Positions 22,801 to 34,610 of a stretch of 64,000 nt of DNA are shown in pieces; the stretch's first letter is position 1, and every line of letters begins with the position of its first letter. The translations under genes and the position numbers were made by a program. Source of the stretch: Laguncularia racemosa (lineage: Eukaryota; Streptophyta; Magnoliopsida; Myrtales; Combretaceae); assembly GCA_037954665.1 (NCBI GenBank), contig JBBMOL010000039.1, positions 5,518,001-5,582,000 on the forward strand, written 5' to 3'. The notes under the pieces were generated by a model. That model had not been told where the DNA came from. It did not search any database and saw only the letters and a program-made list of their open reading frames with translations.

Positions 22801-25767
22801 AACAACATGTCTAAGGATGTTATATAAAACACTTTCAAGTAGATATATATTGCATTTGAAACATGCACATGAAGTATCTATAAAAAGACACTCTACTCAC
22901 CGGAAGGTAAAATGAGTAATATGCAGTCTTGTATTGAACAATGCGACGATGACTGCAGAACATCAACCACACATAGATAAGAAAATAGATAAACAACAGA
23001 CAAGAAAACAAGACAAATGGAAGAGTTGGATAAAGGACAATTAAAGTTCTAGGTTAAAGTTTTCTTTCTGATATGTATTGTGTCCATTGACTTGCATTAA
23101 AGGGATTATATCCAATCAGCTATGTAGGTGGTGATAGCATTCAAGTAGGTCACAGTATTTCGAGGAATGCAGAGTAATTGGGATATTATCTTCTGTTTCA
23201 ATTTCAAATGCTTCAAATATTTGCTTTTACCTTTAACTATGGAAAACAGCCTGTGGCTAATTATTAATTTATTTTGGAAAGCATATATTATCAAAAACTC
23301 TTCTGAGATCCCATCTACAAAAAGAAGCCCTCCTTTTGAAAATACTGAAAGGGTCCTTGAAAATAATCCTTATCTATATTTTAAAAAACCCAATTGAAAA
23401 TCTCCTTTTCTCCCTTTGAAATGACTTGCAATTTAAAAGCTTCATATGGACAGTCATCCTAAAAATAACAAAAAACTGTGTTAATCTAAAGAATCCTAAA
23501 TTTTGAAAAATGATATCAGTAAAAGACTTTCAGAAAGCCATCTTATGAATCATCAAAGCAATCACTGACTAAATACATGAATGCAAGACTAAAAGTTGCC
23601 AAGTTTCAAACTGTTGCCTGCAGAGATTCATTTTGATTGAACTGGCGTATCTTTGTTAAAATCAAATTGAACAATCAATGACCAGGAAATTCATGTATGG
23701 ATTTACTACCATTTCTCAAAGGATAGTGTACAAAAGTTTAAGCCTACAATACAATTAAGGAGAGAGTGTCTAGTGACAGATCGGAGTGATTATACCCAGA
23801 TAATGCTAAGAACATCCATGATCATCCATAAGTGGCTAGTTCATTTTCTTCATAGATACATTAAATCAATTATGTTTTCGCGTTGGCCAAAAAACATTAT
23901 GCTGTACTTTTCCCTAAAAGTAACTTAATCACATCCCACTTACAGGGACAAATTGTATTTCGACAAATCTTTCTCCCCTTGAAGAGTGGTAATCAGGTCA
24001 ATCAGTTGGCCTGATGCAGTCTGAAACTCTACCTGTATAGACAAATGAGAGTCATTAAAGAAAAATTCTATGATAAGTCGAGGAACAAGATATGTGTATA
24101 TCCATTACCTCATTAAATAAATCCACTAGATCAACATAGTAGGGCTTTCCACGAAAATGATTTTTAAGAATTCTAGGAATATGGTTGCGAAGAAGGATCC
24201 CATCATTTACGGCAATCAAACCAACCTACAGTACATTTTTTTTCAGAGTTTAAATATAATAATACAGGAAAGCTTCAATAAGAATGGACTGTTAATTAAT
24301 ACATACCTTAGGCAATCTGAACCAGCATGGCTGTCCACGTCTTGTATGAGAGCCATCCATAATATCGTCAAGAACAAGAAAATATGCTTGAAGCTGCAGA
24401 TATCAAGGTCATTAACACCTAAGTTTGCAAGTTGGTAGAAGAAAAGTACAAAAAACTACCTATACACACTTTTGTGTGTGAAAGCACATGCGAATATCAA
24501 ACCTAAGAAAAGAGCGTTGTCACCTACCCATTCAATGCACCAACCAAGAGCACTTGCTAGAAAAATCTCTTCCTCTGTTAGATCTCTCCCCTGCAATAAT
24601 CTGTAGCTGTCAAGTACACACAGCCCTCTGTTCAACTTACCTGAATAAAAATCAAGAATTGAAGCTTCATAAGAAAAAAAATTCCTGATTCTGTTGCATA
24701 TTGCAGCTGATTGATTAGCCAAGAGTCTCGGAAACAATTAAAGAGATAGTGAGATTGCTGTTATTACCTCCAGGAACATTGTAATCCAAGATCTGTACAA
24801 TACAGGACAACAAAGTCAGAAAAGTGACACTTCATGAACACCGTACAAGAATGGGCGAATTTTTCAGCAAGCAAATTAACTTGAAATGGACAATTCTACA
24901 CAGACCTTGCTTCTAGGACTAACGAAATGATGAACACTACAAACAAGGCACATGATCATGGAAAACAATGCACAATTCAGAAAAACATAGTGAAACATTA
25001 GAATACTCATTCAAAATGAGCAATGGGCAAAATGGTTCAACTTGAAACGCATATTCGAAGTATAAATGAATGGATACTTTTGATAATAGTCAATAAGTCA
25101 AGATCGAACATTAACAAACAAAACTCCACTCCAATCTCCTATCTGAAACTTGTTCAATGTCACGCGTCGGGTATACGGAAAAGGATTTCGGGTTAAAATA
25201 CTAAGGATCGCATCTACACAAACTTAGATCACCCAATGAATGCGAGAAAAATTCTAATACTGGTATGGAACATAAAAAAGCTTGTTTATGTTTTTTAGTA
25301 GATGCGAATTCTACGCAACGACATTTTCCCAACTTAAATAAACTGACTTTAACATTCAACAGATCAATAACCATCCATTTAATCCAAAATCAACAGTAAT
25401 TCCATATTCACGATACATACAGACACGTACACATAAGCATAATAAGTCATCCCGTAAACTTAGAGAAAAAAAAATCAAAATTTAACCAATAAGCAAGAAT
25501 TATAAACCAAAGGGTATCCAAAAATGTAATTAAGCATTAATTTTGAACCGTTTAAGCACGTTTAAATCCACAAAGTTCCTAGAAACAGCAGAAAAAAGAA
25601 AGAATTGCATTAAAATTTCAATAAAGATTATAACTTTTAGTGAAAACGAGACGTACTCGCTCGACCCATTGTCGAGAATCATCGGAGAATTCAAAGGCTG
25701 GATCCTCAAGAAGTTCGGATTTCAAAACAGGGTATACTTTAATAAACTTTGATTTTAGATCCGCCAT
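19845..25767 (-). CDS. FPS: Farnesyl diphosphate synthase (12 exons, 341 aa)
   Basis: It condenses isopentenyl diphosphate with dimethylallyl and then geranyl diphosphate to make farnesyl diphosphate, in the cytosolic mevalonate route to sterols and sesquiterpenes. Exons (minus): 25767-25657, 24792-24768, 24640-24528, 24393-24307, 24225-24109, 24032-23944, 22952-22901, 21310-21215, 20476-20432, 20359-20270, 20186-20115, 19973-19845. All introns are GT-AG and the frame is unbroken for 1026 bp. The first Asp-rich motif DDIMD is at residues 92-96, preceded by Tyr87-Phe88, the aromatic pair typical of eukaryotic FPP synthases that limits chain length. The second motif DDYLD is at 231-235. The length agrees with plant FPS (~342). 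An in-frame TAA two codons before ATG and the context ACAATGG support this start and argue against a directly upstream mitochondrial extension; no transit peptide is seen. Exon 2 is only 25 bp. Confidence 0.97.
20737..20945 (+). mobile_element. tRNA-derived SINE in FPS intron 8
   Basis: A-box-like TTGCCCTGGTGG (20748-20759) and B-box-like AGTTCAAATCC (20803-20813) are spaced 43 bp apart. An unrelated body follows (GCATGGGTCTTGTAGGGTGG, GTAGCCGGTCACAA) and an ATCAATATATATAT tail. This is the layout of a plant tRNA-related SINE. It lies opposite to FPS, in the intron between exons 9 and 8. Ends are approximate and a target duplication was not resolved. Confidence 0.65.
21574..21911 (+). mobile_element. 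Copia-like solo LTR (338 bp) in FPS intron 7
   Basis: It begins TGATAGACCC and ends GGATCCTATCA, so the termini form the inverted repeat TGATAG/CTATCA. It is flanked by perfect 5-bp duplications TAATC (21569-21573 and 21912-21916). Internally it has GCATAAAAGGG as a TATA-like site and TTGTAACTCTTG...AATAAAAATC as an R/U5-like region with a polyadenylation signal. It sits between FPS exons 8 and 7 on the opposite strand and leaves the exons intact. Assignment to Copia rests on LTR size and style only. Confidence 0.85.
22213..22328. mobile_element. Small MITE in FPS intron 7
   Basis: The left end TAGTCCAACTTTCAATCCCA and the reverse complement of the right end (ATCAGTTCAACTTTCAATCT) form ~20-bp inverted repeats around a ~75-bp A/T-rich core. 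A 29-bp direct duplication (22314-22342 and 22343-22371, GAAAGTTGAACYGATCC...) overlaps its right end. Confidence 0.55.
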
Positions 25768-25884
25768 TGTTTAAACAAAAGCAAAAAGAAGAGGAAAAGA
25801 AAAGATAAAGCTTGCTTTCTCTCTCTTCTCTCTCGGCTAGGATCTTGTGGGCAAGAAAGGAATGAGCAGAGAAGAGAGTTTATA
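25768..25884 (-). promoter_or_regulatory. FPS 5'-UTR and core promoter
   Basis: On the minus strand TATAAA lies at 25884-25879, ~112 bp before the FPS ATG at 25767. A GA-rich leader follows (GAGAGAGAAGAGAGAGAAAG), typical of plant 5'-UTRs. The transcription start would be near 25850. Confidence 0.6.
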
Positions 25885-25966
25885 GGAAACGAGGGGAGAG
25901 AGAGAGAGAAGGAACTTGGGTCAGTAACACATAGTTAGTTGAGAGAGAGAGAGTTGGCAGGAGAAG

Positions 25967-26120
25967 GAGCTGTTGAACGGGGATTTCAATTTGGACACTG
26001 CCAAATAGGTCTCAATTTGTTTGAAATTGCAGGGGAAGAAACAGAAGGGACAGTTGGGCGGAGATTTCAATTTGGGCACTGCCAAATAGGTCTCAACTTG
26101 CTTGAAATTACATTTATTGC
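25967..26120. repeat. Two-copy 81-bp direct repeat in the FPS upstream region
   Basis: GATTTCAATTTGGRCACTGC then CAAATAGGTCTCAAYTTG occurs at 25982 and again at 26063, a spacing of exactly 81 bp. The arms carry CTGTTGAACGGGGA versus CAGTTGGGCGGAGA before the core. It sits ~100-240 bp upstream of the FPS TATA box. Confidence 0.8.
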
Positions 26121-26365
26121 CATTCGTTGCAAAACGACGGATTGATCACTATTTCTCTATTTCTTTATTTGGCCAAAAAAAAAATCACTATTTCTTTATT
26201 AATTTATTCACAAATGTTGACTCTTTGAGTTTAAAATAAAGGCATGAATTTCCAAAATAGGTAAATCGCGCAATAACTTTGGAAATTTTTTTAAATTACA
26301 TCAACCTTTTTTTTTTTTTAAGTTAGTACAGCTCTAAAATAAATATAGGTTCCATTTTTTTTTAT

Positions 26366-26762
26366 TAATTAGACTATCATGTATAAAGTGATCAAATATT
26401 AATGATTATTAGGTAATTTAGTTATATATTTAATTAATTAAAATAAATAAAATTAAAAATAACTAAAAAGTAGAAGAAAAGAAAGTAGAACATTAAAAAA
26501 AAAAACAAAAAATTAAAAAAAAAAACGAAAATGAATAGACAGTGAGCAGCAACTTAAATAACTTTTCTCTTTTTTATTTTCTAGTTTTTTCTTTAACTTT
26601 CTTAACTTTTTAAATATATTTTTTTATCTTTTTTACTTTCTACTTTTTTATTTTTAGTTATTTTTTAATTTTAAGTAATTTAATTAATTAATTATATATA
26701 TAAAAAAAATTGCCTAATAATCATTCATTTCAGCTCAATTTACATGTGGTAATCTAGTCAGT
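26366..26762. mobile_element. Foldback MITE (~400 bp) upstream of FPS
   Basis: Long inverted arms: left AATGATTATTAGGTAATTTA (from ~26400) against right TTGCCTAATAATCATT (26709-26724). Pairing continues inward through AAAATTAAAAATAACTAAAAA against TTTTTAGTTATTTTTTAATTTT, and outward through TTAGACTATCATGT against ACATGTGGTAATCTAGTC. One arm is purine-rich and the other pyrimidine-rich, so a transcript would fold into a long hairpin. Confidence 0.75.
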
Positions 26763-26800
26763 AAAGAAAATAAAACTCATGCTTGTTTCAAGGATACTAA

Positions 26801-27983
26801 GATAGCGCTTGGTTGCCACAAAAATATAGTACTAGACAAGACAAATTTTTTTATCCTGTGTTTGGTTGCCATTTATGAAAAAAGTACTGGACAAAAATTT
26901 AATATGATACTAGACAAAATGACAAATTTTTGTACCACATGTAATTAAATACAAAAAATCTGGTATTGGACAAAAATTCATTTTTTCGAAATCCCCAACT
27001 TGCCATTCATGTTTTTCTCTTTATAAACAAACCCTACCTTCTCAAAACCCTTTTCATTCAAACCCATCCGCGCCGCATTAACTTGCCCTTCAAGTGCATA
27101 GAAAAACCCATCGGCATCGCTCCAACAACGGGATTCATCGTGCAATCGACCACTATTCAAACGTCGTTGTCGTCACGCCAAAAGTCGCCGTTAGGTTCGT
27201 ATCCTTCTATTCTTTCTCACATTCTTGCTTGCTTTTCTATGTTCCCTGCATGCTCTACCTGTGGTTGTTGCCGTCCGTTTAGATTTCCCTCGCTTGCTTT
27301 TCTATCTTCGTCGCATGCTCTCCGTCTGGTAATCGTCATGCGTTTAAATGTCTGTTGAAATAGGACGGTAGTAGTGGATCAATCTTTCATGTATAAATAG
27401 ATCATCACGTGTCCTAACTTGAATCTAAACTTACATTTTGATTTCCAATACGATAAGAACAAAGAAAATTACATAGTATGAGAAAAATAATATAACATAA
27501 GTTTTTTTTTAAACCATGTTTATTGCTAATTTCAAGTCAAAATTCTTTTATGTTGTATATTATTTATCATGTATATATACTATATTGGAACATCATTTTT
27601 AAGATAAAAGAAAAATAAGTAATGTGTTATTTTATTAAATATAACATAAATTATTGTAATTTATAATATGAATTATTAAATTTTTTTTCAATCAATGGAT
27701 TTACACGAATTATTTTATATAATTTATAATTTCTTCAAATTGTATTTTCTTATAATAATATCAAATATGTATAAATAACCATAATATAATTAAAAAGGTA
27801 TAATTGTCAAGTTTACTATGTTTAGTCAAATACTTTGCAATTACAAACACTAGACAACACAAAAATATTTGTCCAGTACTGAACAAACCAAATGTGGTAT
27901 GAATTTTTTTTTTGTCCAATCCTTCTTATTTTGTACTGTCCAATACTCTATGTCCTGTCTAGTACCAGTAATCAAACGCTACA
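26801..27983. mobile_element. PIF/Harbinger-like non-autonomous element (1183 bp)
   Basis: The ends GATAGCGCTTGGTTGCC and (reverse complement) TGTAGCGTTTGATTACTGG are similar. They are flanked by TAA on both sides (26798-26800 and 27984-27986), the 3-bp duplication typical of PIF/Harbinger. Sub-terminal motifs TAGTACTAGACAAG and TACTGGACAAA recur inverted near both ends. A 130-codon plus frame (26966-27358) in the less A/T-rich core has no transposase motif I can recognise. Confidence 0.7.
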
Positions 27984-28151
27984 TAAGTATCAACTTTTTA
28001 AAAAACTAAGAGTCTATACAATTTTAAAAATTTTTAGGGTTGATTTGCATAATTTATCAATTTAAAAAAATTAGATTATTTTTTTCTTAGCTTAATGCAT
28101 ATGTTAATGAGGCCTATTCGTGTTAATACATCACATTTGTATCTTATTTCA

Positions 28152-28360
28152 TGTTAAATTCATGTTAGCTATCAAAACTATATAAAATTGAATGGAAATC
28201 ACTAAAAAAATTATACCAAGTTCTACTTATTCGTGTCGTATTTATGATTATTGTGTTAAATTCATGTCGATTATTAAAATTGCATAAAATTAAATAGAGA
28301 TCATAGAAAATATATTTACACCATAATCCTACTTATTCGTATCATAATTATAATTATGGT
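28152..28360. repeat. Two-copy ~102-bp direct repeat
   Basis: TGTTAAATTCATGTYGRYTA followed by AAAAYTRYATAAAATT...CTACTTATTCGT occurs at ~28152 and again at ~28254 with moderate divergence. Surrounding 27984-29216 is non-coding A/T-rich sequence with no gene seen. Confidence 0.55.
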
Positions 28361-29216
28361 GTTATGTATTGTGTTAGATCTTGTTTTTTTATACACTTGT
28401 GCCATATTAGTATTTTTATTACCTTATCATGTCAAAGATTATCAACACTTTTATGAGACAAAAAAAGAAGAATCAAACATGTAGCATAATAACAGAGAAT
28501 GATATTCACTCGTTATGGATACAAAAATTTCACAATTGATTACTTGTTTAAATTTGAAAAAAATAAAAAAAATAAAAAGTTTTTTTTTTCTCTTTTTTAC
28601 TTTTAATTAGAGATAATCAACGTTCAGAACTAGCCTTATATGTAGTAACGTTTACTACTAACTTATAAATGTATAATTTCGGGCCTTTATGTTCATTAAT
28701 ATGAAAAGTTATGCATATGTACATTCTTAGAACTTGGTAGCTCTAACTATAAAAATTGTAATCGAACCCAGCACTACATATGGTTCCTTAAGCTCATATT
28801 GCATCGATATATGATTTGAGCCGTAGAGAAGTTTAGGTTATTATGCCAGTACAACATAACAAGAGCCCCATCATTTGTTACCTTCTTTCACACAAAATGA
28901 ATAAGCATTGTCAAAGATTTTAAGCGTATGAGTGCATAAACCCTATTATTTTTCTTGATGCTGTCTTTAAAAAAGAAAAAAAAACTAGTTAGTTTTTGGT
29001 ATATTTTAAGCGAACCTTTAATTGCTTATAAATGTTTATGAATAAAATATAAAAAGTAAGATAAAGTATATGAATATAATTTTTATTTTTACCATTACTC
29101 GTATTTATACATCACACATTGTCTTGTTAAGGAGCTCCAATCCCTTATTTCATTAAAATTTACGAATTTGGAGCATACCAACGGCAGAGACAATCATTGA
29201 TTAATCAGAATATTCG

Positions 29217-29429
29217 CTATCGTGGCCTTTTGGGTCCCCATGCATGATCATGAGATATGTTCCTGAGGGCATGCAGCTCTTTCTTTTTTACTTTATCTTC
29301 AATGTCGCTTTCATCAAGTTCAAGATTTTCCCCCAAAGGTACAAAGTTTGGCACTTTGGTTACCACTTTCTCCGTTGTTGGTGGATGCCTTCTTAAAGCG
29401 GGTATGTCTTCAAAGTTCAACCAACGCAC
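29217..29429 (-). other. Exon-like ORF of unknown function (~70 codons)
   Basis: Reads RWLNFEDIPALRRHPPTTEK..., ...VPNFVPLGENLELDE..., and ends ALRNISHDHAWGPKRPR before TAG at 29217. It has no ATG at its start; instead a TTAATTAATAG stretch just upstream could be a splice acceptor, so this may be the last exon of a gene or of a relic. The acidic middle (LDESDIED) followed by a basic run (KVKKKE) and a basic C-terminus looks like real protein rather than chance. I do not recognise the family, and no upstream exon could be placed in 29430-30500. Confidence 0.35.
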
Positions 29430-31292
29430 ATCTATTAATTAACCCAATTTGTTATATGCCCATCATTTTGTTAACGTCTAATCGATATTTTTAAATACTT
29501 ATTAATGATTTTAAAGAATTTTTTTATGTTTTTTTTAATATGAATATATACTTTACAAAAAAAAAAAAAAAATCAAATGTAAAGAAAAATAAGAAAACTT
29601 CTTTATTTTATATTTTAACAAGTAACCGGGATTCTTATTATCATTTTTCTAATCTTAATTCAAAATGCTTGGCCCCGGTCTTAATTCCAATTTGGACCAA
29701 TTCCCTTTAGACGAAGGCGTATTGCAGGTTCTAACCACTCATGTGTTGCCATCGTAAGCAAAAAATCATTTAGAAAAACTAGTATGGCATATCACATGCT
29801 TATAGTTTTTTCGATAAGTTGACAGGACCCAACAAACAATGACGTCTCTAGGAATATAAATACCCATTATTTATAAGTAAATTTCCAAGCTTAAAAGGGA
29901 GCAGGTCAAATCATAAAAATTTCAATAAAATTTTAACCTTTACTTATATAATTATTTTATGTTTTTAGAGCACCCTATCATAAGTATGTCATGTTCTTAT
30001 CATTTTCTTAAACGATTTCATATATATAATTACTTTTACACCTATAGGATAGATGCATCATCCCTTAGCATGGTTTTATTGCTGCTTCTTTAGCCTTTAT
30101 TTGGTTGCTGAGTTTCTACAAGTTCATTGCACTTATATTTTTAGTAGCTATTAAATATAGAGCTAGTGGGGATAGATATATATTAAGATTTTTTTTATGT
30201 AAGCTTGTTATTAAAATCAAACAAATTATATAAATACTAAAATTCTAATAAAATGGATTGAGCTCTACCTTGATTTTTGCAAACACATGTAGCATCATAA
30301 TTTCAATATTTTTTTTTAAGGATTCATATGATGATACGTACCCATGACATGCTAAGCTTGTGATATACAATATATACATCCAAAGCAGAGAATTGAACAA
30401 AGGATACCAGAAGCCAGATGAGCCAAAGAATAGAATTATTAATTATGATGATAATTGTGCTAACCCAAACATTATGGTGACAGCTGAAATGAAATAAGGG
30501 CCCCACAAAAAATAACATTTTTTAAATAATTCTAATTCCTATTCTGCTTGTGATCGACATAATGATGGCATTTTGGTAGTTCTCAATCAAAGTAGGGTCA
30601 ATATTAGCAAATCAACGGGACCCCATTTATTATCCTATTCCTATCTTTTTTTATTTTTATTGGAGGGCAAAACTACCCTATTCCTATCCAACTGTTCAGC
30701 ATCAGCAATCAGACGTATCCACAAGGAGGAGCAACGTATAACACACATGGCATTACCCTATTGGATAACCAGTATCCATCCAGAAAATGGCTCGTTTGTT
30801 GTGTATTTAAACCCCGCCAGTTTTCACATGAACTGACTTTTGTTTCCGAATTCCCACGTTAGCCACACGAGCTTTGTCGACCGCTGACTAATAAGTTATA
30901 AAGTCCACGATGGCCAGCCCCTAAAATACGAAGTATGTCAGAAATTAAGAATGTTTTTAGGCTGATGTATTTTGACTTCCACGTAGCCAACTAATTCACA
31001 AAAAAATAAAAATAAAAATCCTGATAATTTAACGATATAAATGTTATTATTTTAATAAGATAAATTATATTTAAATTTTTCTTTTTTATTATAATAATAA
31101 AAAAATATAAGCAATTAACTTAAAAAAATATTGCTATACCATTAAAAGGGTTAATGGAAGTGTGAAAGAAATATTGGGTGATGTACTTGAACTGGTTTTG
31201 GTTTGACTACACGGTTTAATTACAAGAAGCATAGATACTTTTCATTCAATTATTTACATTCTTGTATATGGTATTTTATGTAATAAATATCA

Positions 31293-31323
<31 letters not shown>

Positions 31324-32286
31324 AGAATATTTGTTAAAATTTTACGTCTTGAAAAATATTAAGAATCATGGAATAAAAACTCAAACTACGACACATAAGA
31401 AACATAATGAAATCCTTAGCTTGGTTTTCTTGATATGCATATGCATCTGCATAGGATGTGTGTATTTAAGTCCAATGTTTTCGAGTGATTCTCACCAAAA
31501 AAGGATGGTGCAACAAATGACATTCAATTCTCTATAGTAAATTTTTTGGGTAATCGGATGATAGCTACTTGAATAAGGCTATTCAAAGCTATATTTGCTT
31601 GGTCAAGCAAGCAAACCAAAGCAAAGAGTTTATACAAGCTTTTGATTGGGGTTTGTTTTCTTAAATCCTTATTTAATTCTGACTTAAAACTACATTTACC
31701 CATATTCCTCTTCCTCCATCAAGTTTTCAAAAAATGATTGGACACTCTAATGACCATTAGCAGAAGAAAGAAAGGAAGCAACAATCTCTACCATTGTCTT
31801 GGATGATCCATGGTAATCTGAATTCAAAAACTAAATTTGACATGTAATTAAGATAGAGTGGTGCAAACCCAACAAATATAATTTATAGGTAAATCATAAA
31901 TATGTTATATATATATATATATTTGCTTCTTGTATGCTTAGATTTCCTATTTTGAAAATGGAGTGCTTAAGCTCTCAAATCCTTAAAAAACATGTTTTTA
32001 GATCTTATTTAAGTAATATTTTGTCATTAGATGAAATAATTTAAAAAACTATAAAAATATTTTTTTTGTTATTTTTGAATGGCAAAATGATTATAAGAGA
32101 ATAAAAAAAAAATACTTTTTCAAAATTTTAGGAGTCAAAACACTTAATTTTAAAAATAAAAAAAGGATAAGTATAGATAACGGAAAAATAAAAGAGTGTA
32201 TTTGTAGTTTATTTTTATAAGATTTGAACACTTGTATAATCTATGTTTTATACCAGCTCATCAAAGTAGCATAGATTTAATGGCCC
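29430..32286. other. No gene seen
   Basis: A/T-rich, with a (TA)n run at ~31287-31322 and another at ~31900-31921. A less A/T-rich patch at ~30550-30940 has promoter-like traits (TGTATTTAAACCCC near 30798) but no frame behind it. Confidence 0.4.
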
Positions 32287-34610
32287 TTATTAATATTCAA
32301 GTGCTAGATAAGTCTATAATATCCTCAAAATTGGCTGCTTAGTTAGATAAAAACATATTCCAAGGTAAAAAGTTGAATAGGCAACGCATTTGAGTCTAAA
32401 TTATATCACCTCAATGTTGTTTCTTTAAGTTATATAAATGTTTACTCCATTATAAAATATAATTTTAAAAACTTTTACTTTTTCATATTCTTTAAATTCA
32501 TCCTTTATATTTATTTATGATGTTATTACGATAACTTTATTTTTCATTATATTTATCATTATAATCACATTTGTTTTCCATCATATTATAGCACATTTGT
32601 AGGCATAATTCTTCCCGTAAATATTGCATAATTCACATTCCAATTCTATAGATAACTTGAGGCCATTAAAAATTGTCCAAGACAACCTCATTTAAAATAA
32701 AAAAAGAAAAAATTATTCCTTCCATTTAAATCTTTATTTTCTAAGATAAAATATTGATATCAAAACATCTTAAAAGAAGTATAATATATAAATATTAATA
32801 AGATTTTAATATATATAATTTTATATAAAACATAGATTATAATTTTATATTTTAAGGATCTTTTGATTAAATGTGCACGTCTATAACATAATATCAATAT
32901 ATGTGAATGAATCATTACTTATAACATTAAGTCAGGATCGTTCCATGAAAGACTTAAGGGACATGCCAAACTCCAATAATACAATACTTTCGACTTCTGG
33001 AAAATGGTAGACAAGGCGGATTACTGTGTGTAACCACAATTCTATTGATTTTTTAATATGTCAAAAAAGGAAGTCCATTAAACGGTTCTATCATTTTATA
33101 TGTGGACCTTTAAACCTTATATATTAATATGAATGATACAACTGCAATAAAATGTAATTGTTTGTTCGGTTGTTCATAGTCTTACTTTATTTTAACATAA
33201 TTAAAAAATAATAATTATATCATTTAATCGCTTTTTTAAGTCAAATCAAAAGGCTGCGATCAAGTACTCCAGAGCCATGTTCTCCGTAAAAAACAGAATT
33301 AAATCAAGAGTCAAGAGGTAGGTAAGAAAGTAGTGAGATAATGGCTTTGGCATTATACTTCAGGTCAAATTTAGATCAATCGAGTGGGTTTTCAAGCACA
33401 AATGCTTGAATCAACACACAACACTATTAGGTAGGTGTTCGCACGACGGAATTGCAACGTTGTTAAATATTAATGGTATTTTTGCTTGTGGAATACAATA
33501 AAATTATAATTTTTAAACGATAAAAAATAAAAATAATAGTTATTTTTTACGGTTTAACTGAATCTTATAAACAAATATGGAAATATATTTTTAAAAAATT
33601 AAAAAAATAATTATATAAAATAGCTATACCATAAACTAAACGCAATTATAAATCTACAGTGAAAAATAACTATTTAATTTTACTTTTGTAAAGTTAATCA
33701 AATATATCATTTTTATTTTTTTGTGTTTTTTTTCCTTTTTCTTTTTTTTTTCTTTATTGCCAAATTTCCACGTGTAGTTTGGAAAACAGAATATGCATAG
33801 AGAGAGAGAGAGAGAGAGAGATGAGGGCATCAAAATGGACCGCAAGCATTTGTATAATGAATCTTTGGGAAGAGGGTATGGATTGCGACCGAAGGAAAGT
33901 GGATTAAAAGAATTAGGAATAGAAAAAGGAATATTATTTAAATACCATAATATAAATACAATTTTGGAAAAATAAAATGATTCTTATAAAATTTGAACCT
34001 AAAACCTTATATTAAGAAAACAACACATATGCGGAACTAGGCATGGCTTTTTCTAATTTTTTTATATATAGGAAAATGGAACAATGTGTAATCCTATTTT
34101 ACTAATTGCAATCCTAACCGCCTATAGTGAATAGAAGATGCACCTAATTTTATCCAGGTCTGATGACGTCAAGTATGTCTATCAAGAAGATAAGTTTTAT
34201 ACAAATATAAACAATACTCCTAATAGTGAATATAGTGTACATCCATAACCTTTGAATGAAAATTATCTGATATGAAAAAAAATAAAAATAAAAACAAAAA
34301 CAAAAAAATCATGATTTTTGTCTCAACAACTCTCACTTTGGAAAGTTATGCAAGGGGAAATAATGTGTAGGGAGTTAAGGGTAATGATGGCCAACATTCA
34401 ATGGGGTTATATTGCTATTACTTTCAAAAAAGCATATGATTGTTTGAAAAAAAACTAAAATTTGTGATTTTAATGTTGAAATCTCTTCGAAATGATGGGT
34501 GGTTTGAGTTATATAGCCAACCTGTTCTAGGAAAAAGCAATATTAGGGCCAACTAACAAGTGCCTTTAGAAACAAGAAGTTATTCTTCAGTTCATTTCAA
34601 AATCACTACG
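32287..34610. repeat. Left copy of a segmental duplication
   Basis: Closely matches ~59295-63631 in the same orientation, starting at TTATTAATATTCAAGTGCTA and ending at TCATTTCAAAAT. Shared blocks: 32290-32790 with 59299-59785; 33250-33920 with ~60730-61540; 34030-34610 with ~63150-63631. This copy lacks ~0.6 kb (right 59790-60385) and ~1.6 kb (right ~61545-63150). It also has small deletions at microhomologies. The GA microsatellite at ~33799-33820 is shared. Confidence 0.92.
33793..33975 (+). other. Short ORF shared by both duplication copies (left version)
   Basis: Starts with a GA-microsatellite-encoded RERERE run, then MDRKHLYNESLGRGYGLRPK. Compared with the right copy (61373-61561) it lacks 12 codons after HLY. 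The gap is flanked by TGTAT in the right copy, a deletion that leaves the frame open. It is not a recognisable protein and may be a non-coding remnant. Confidence 0.3.

Noticed and set aside
24157..24688. Plus-strand ORFs across FPS exons 3-5
   Set aside because: They are antisense shadows; the minus-strand exons splice into a continuous FPS frame with all catalytic motifs.
26966..27358. 130-codon ORF inside the Harbinger-like element as a transposase
   Set aside because: No DDE or Myb-like motifs, and its Ser/Pro/Phe-rich composition does not look like a transposase. Kept only as possible captured sequence.
30550..30940. Promoter of an unannotated gene near 30800
   Set aside because: TATTTAAA and a higher-GC patch are present, but there is no open reading frame or splice pattern downstream on either strand.
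33793..33830. RERERE-type protein start as a nuclear localisation or SR-like domain
   Set aside because: It is an in-frame GA microsatellite, shared by the duplicated copy, with no coding support.
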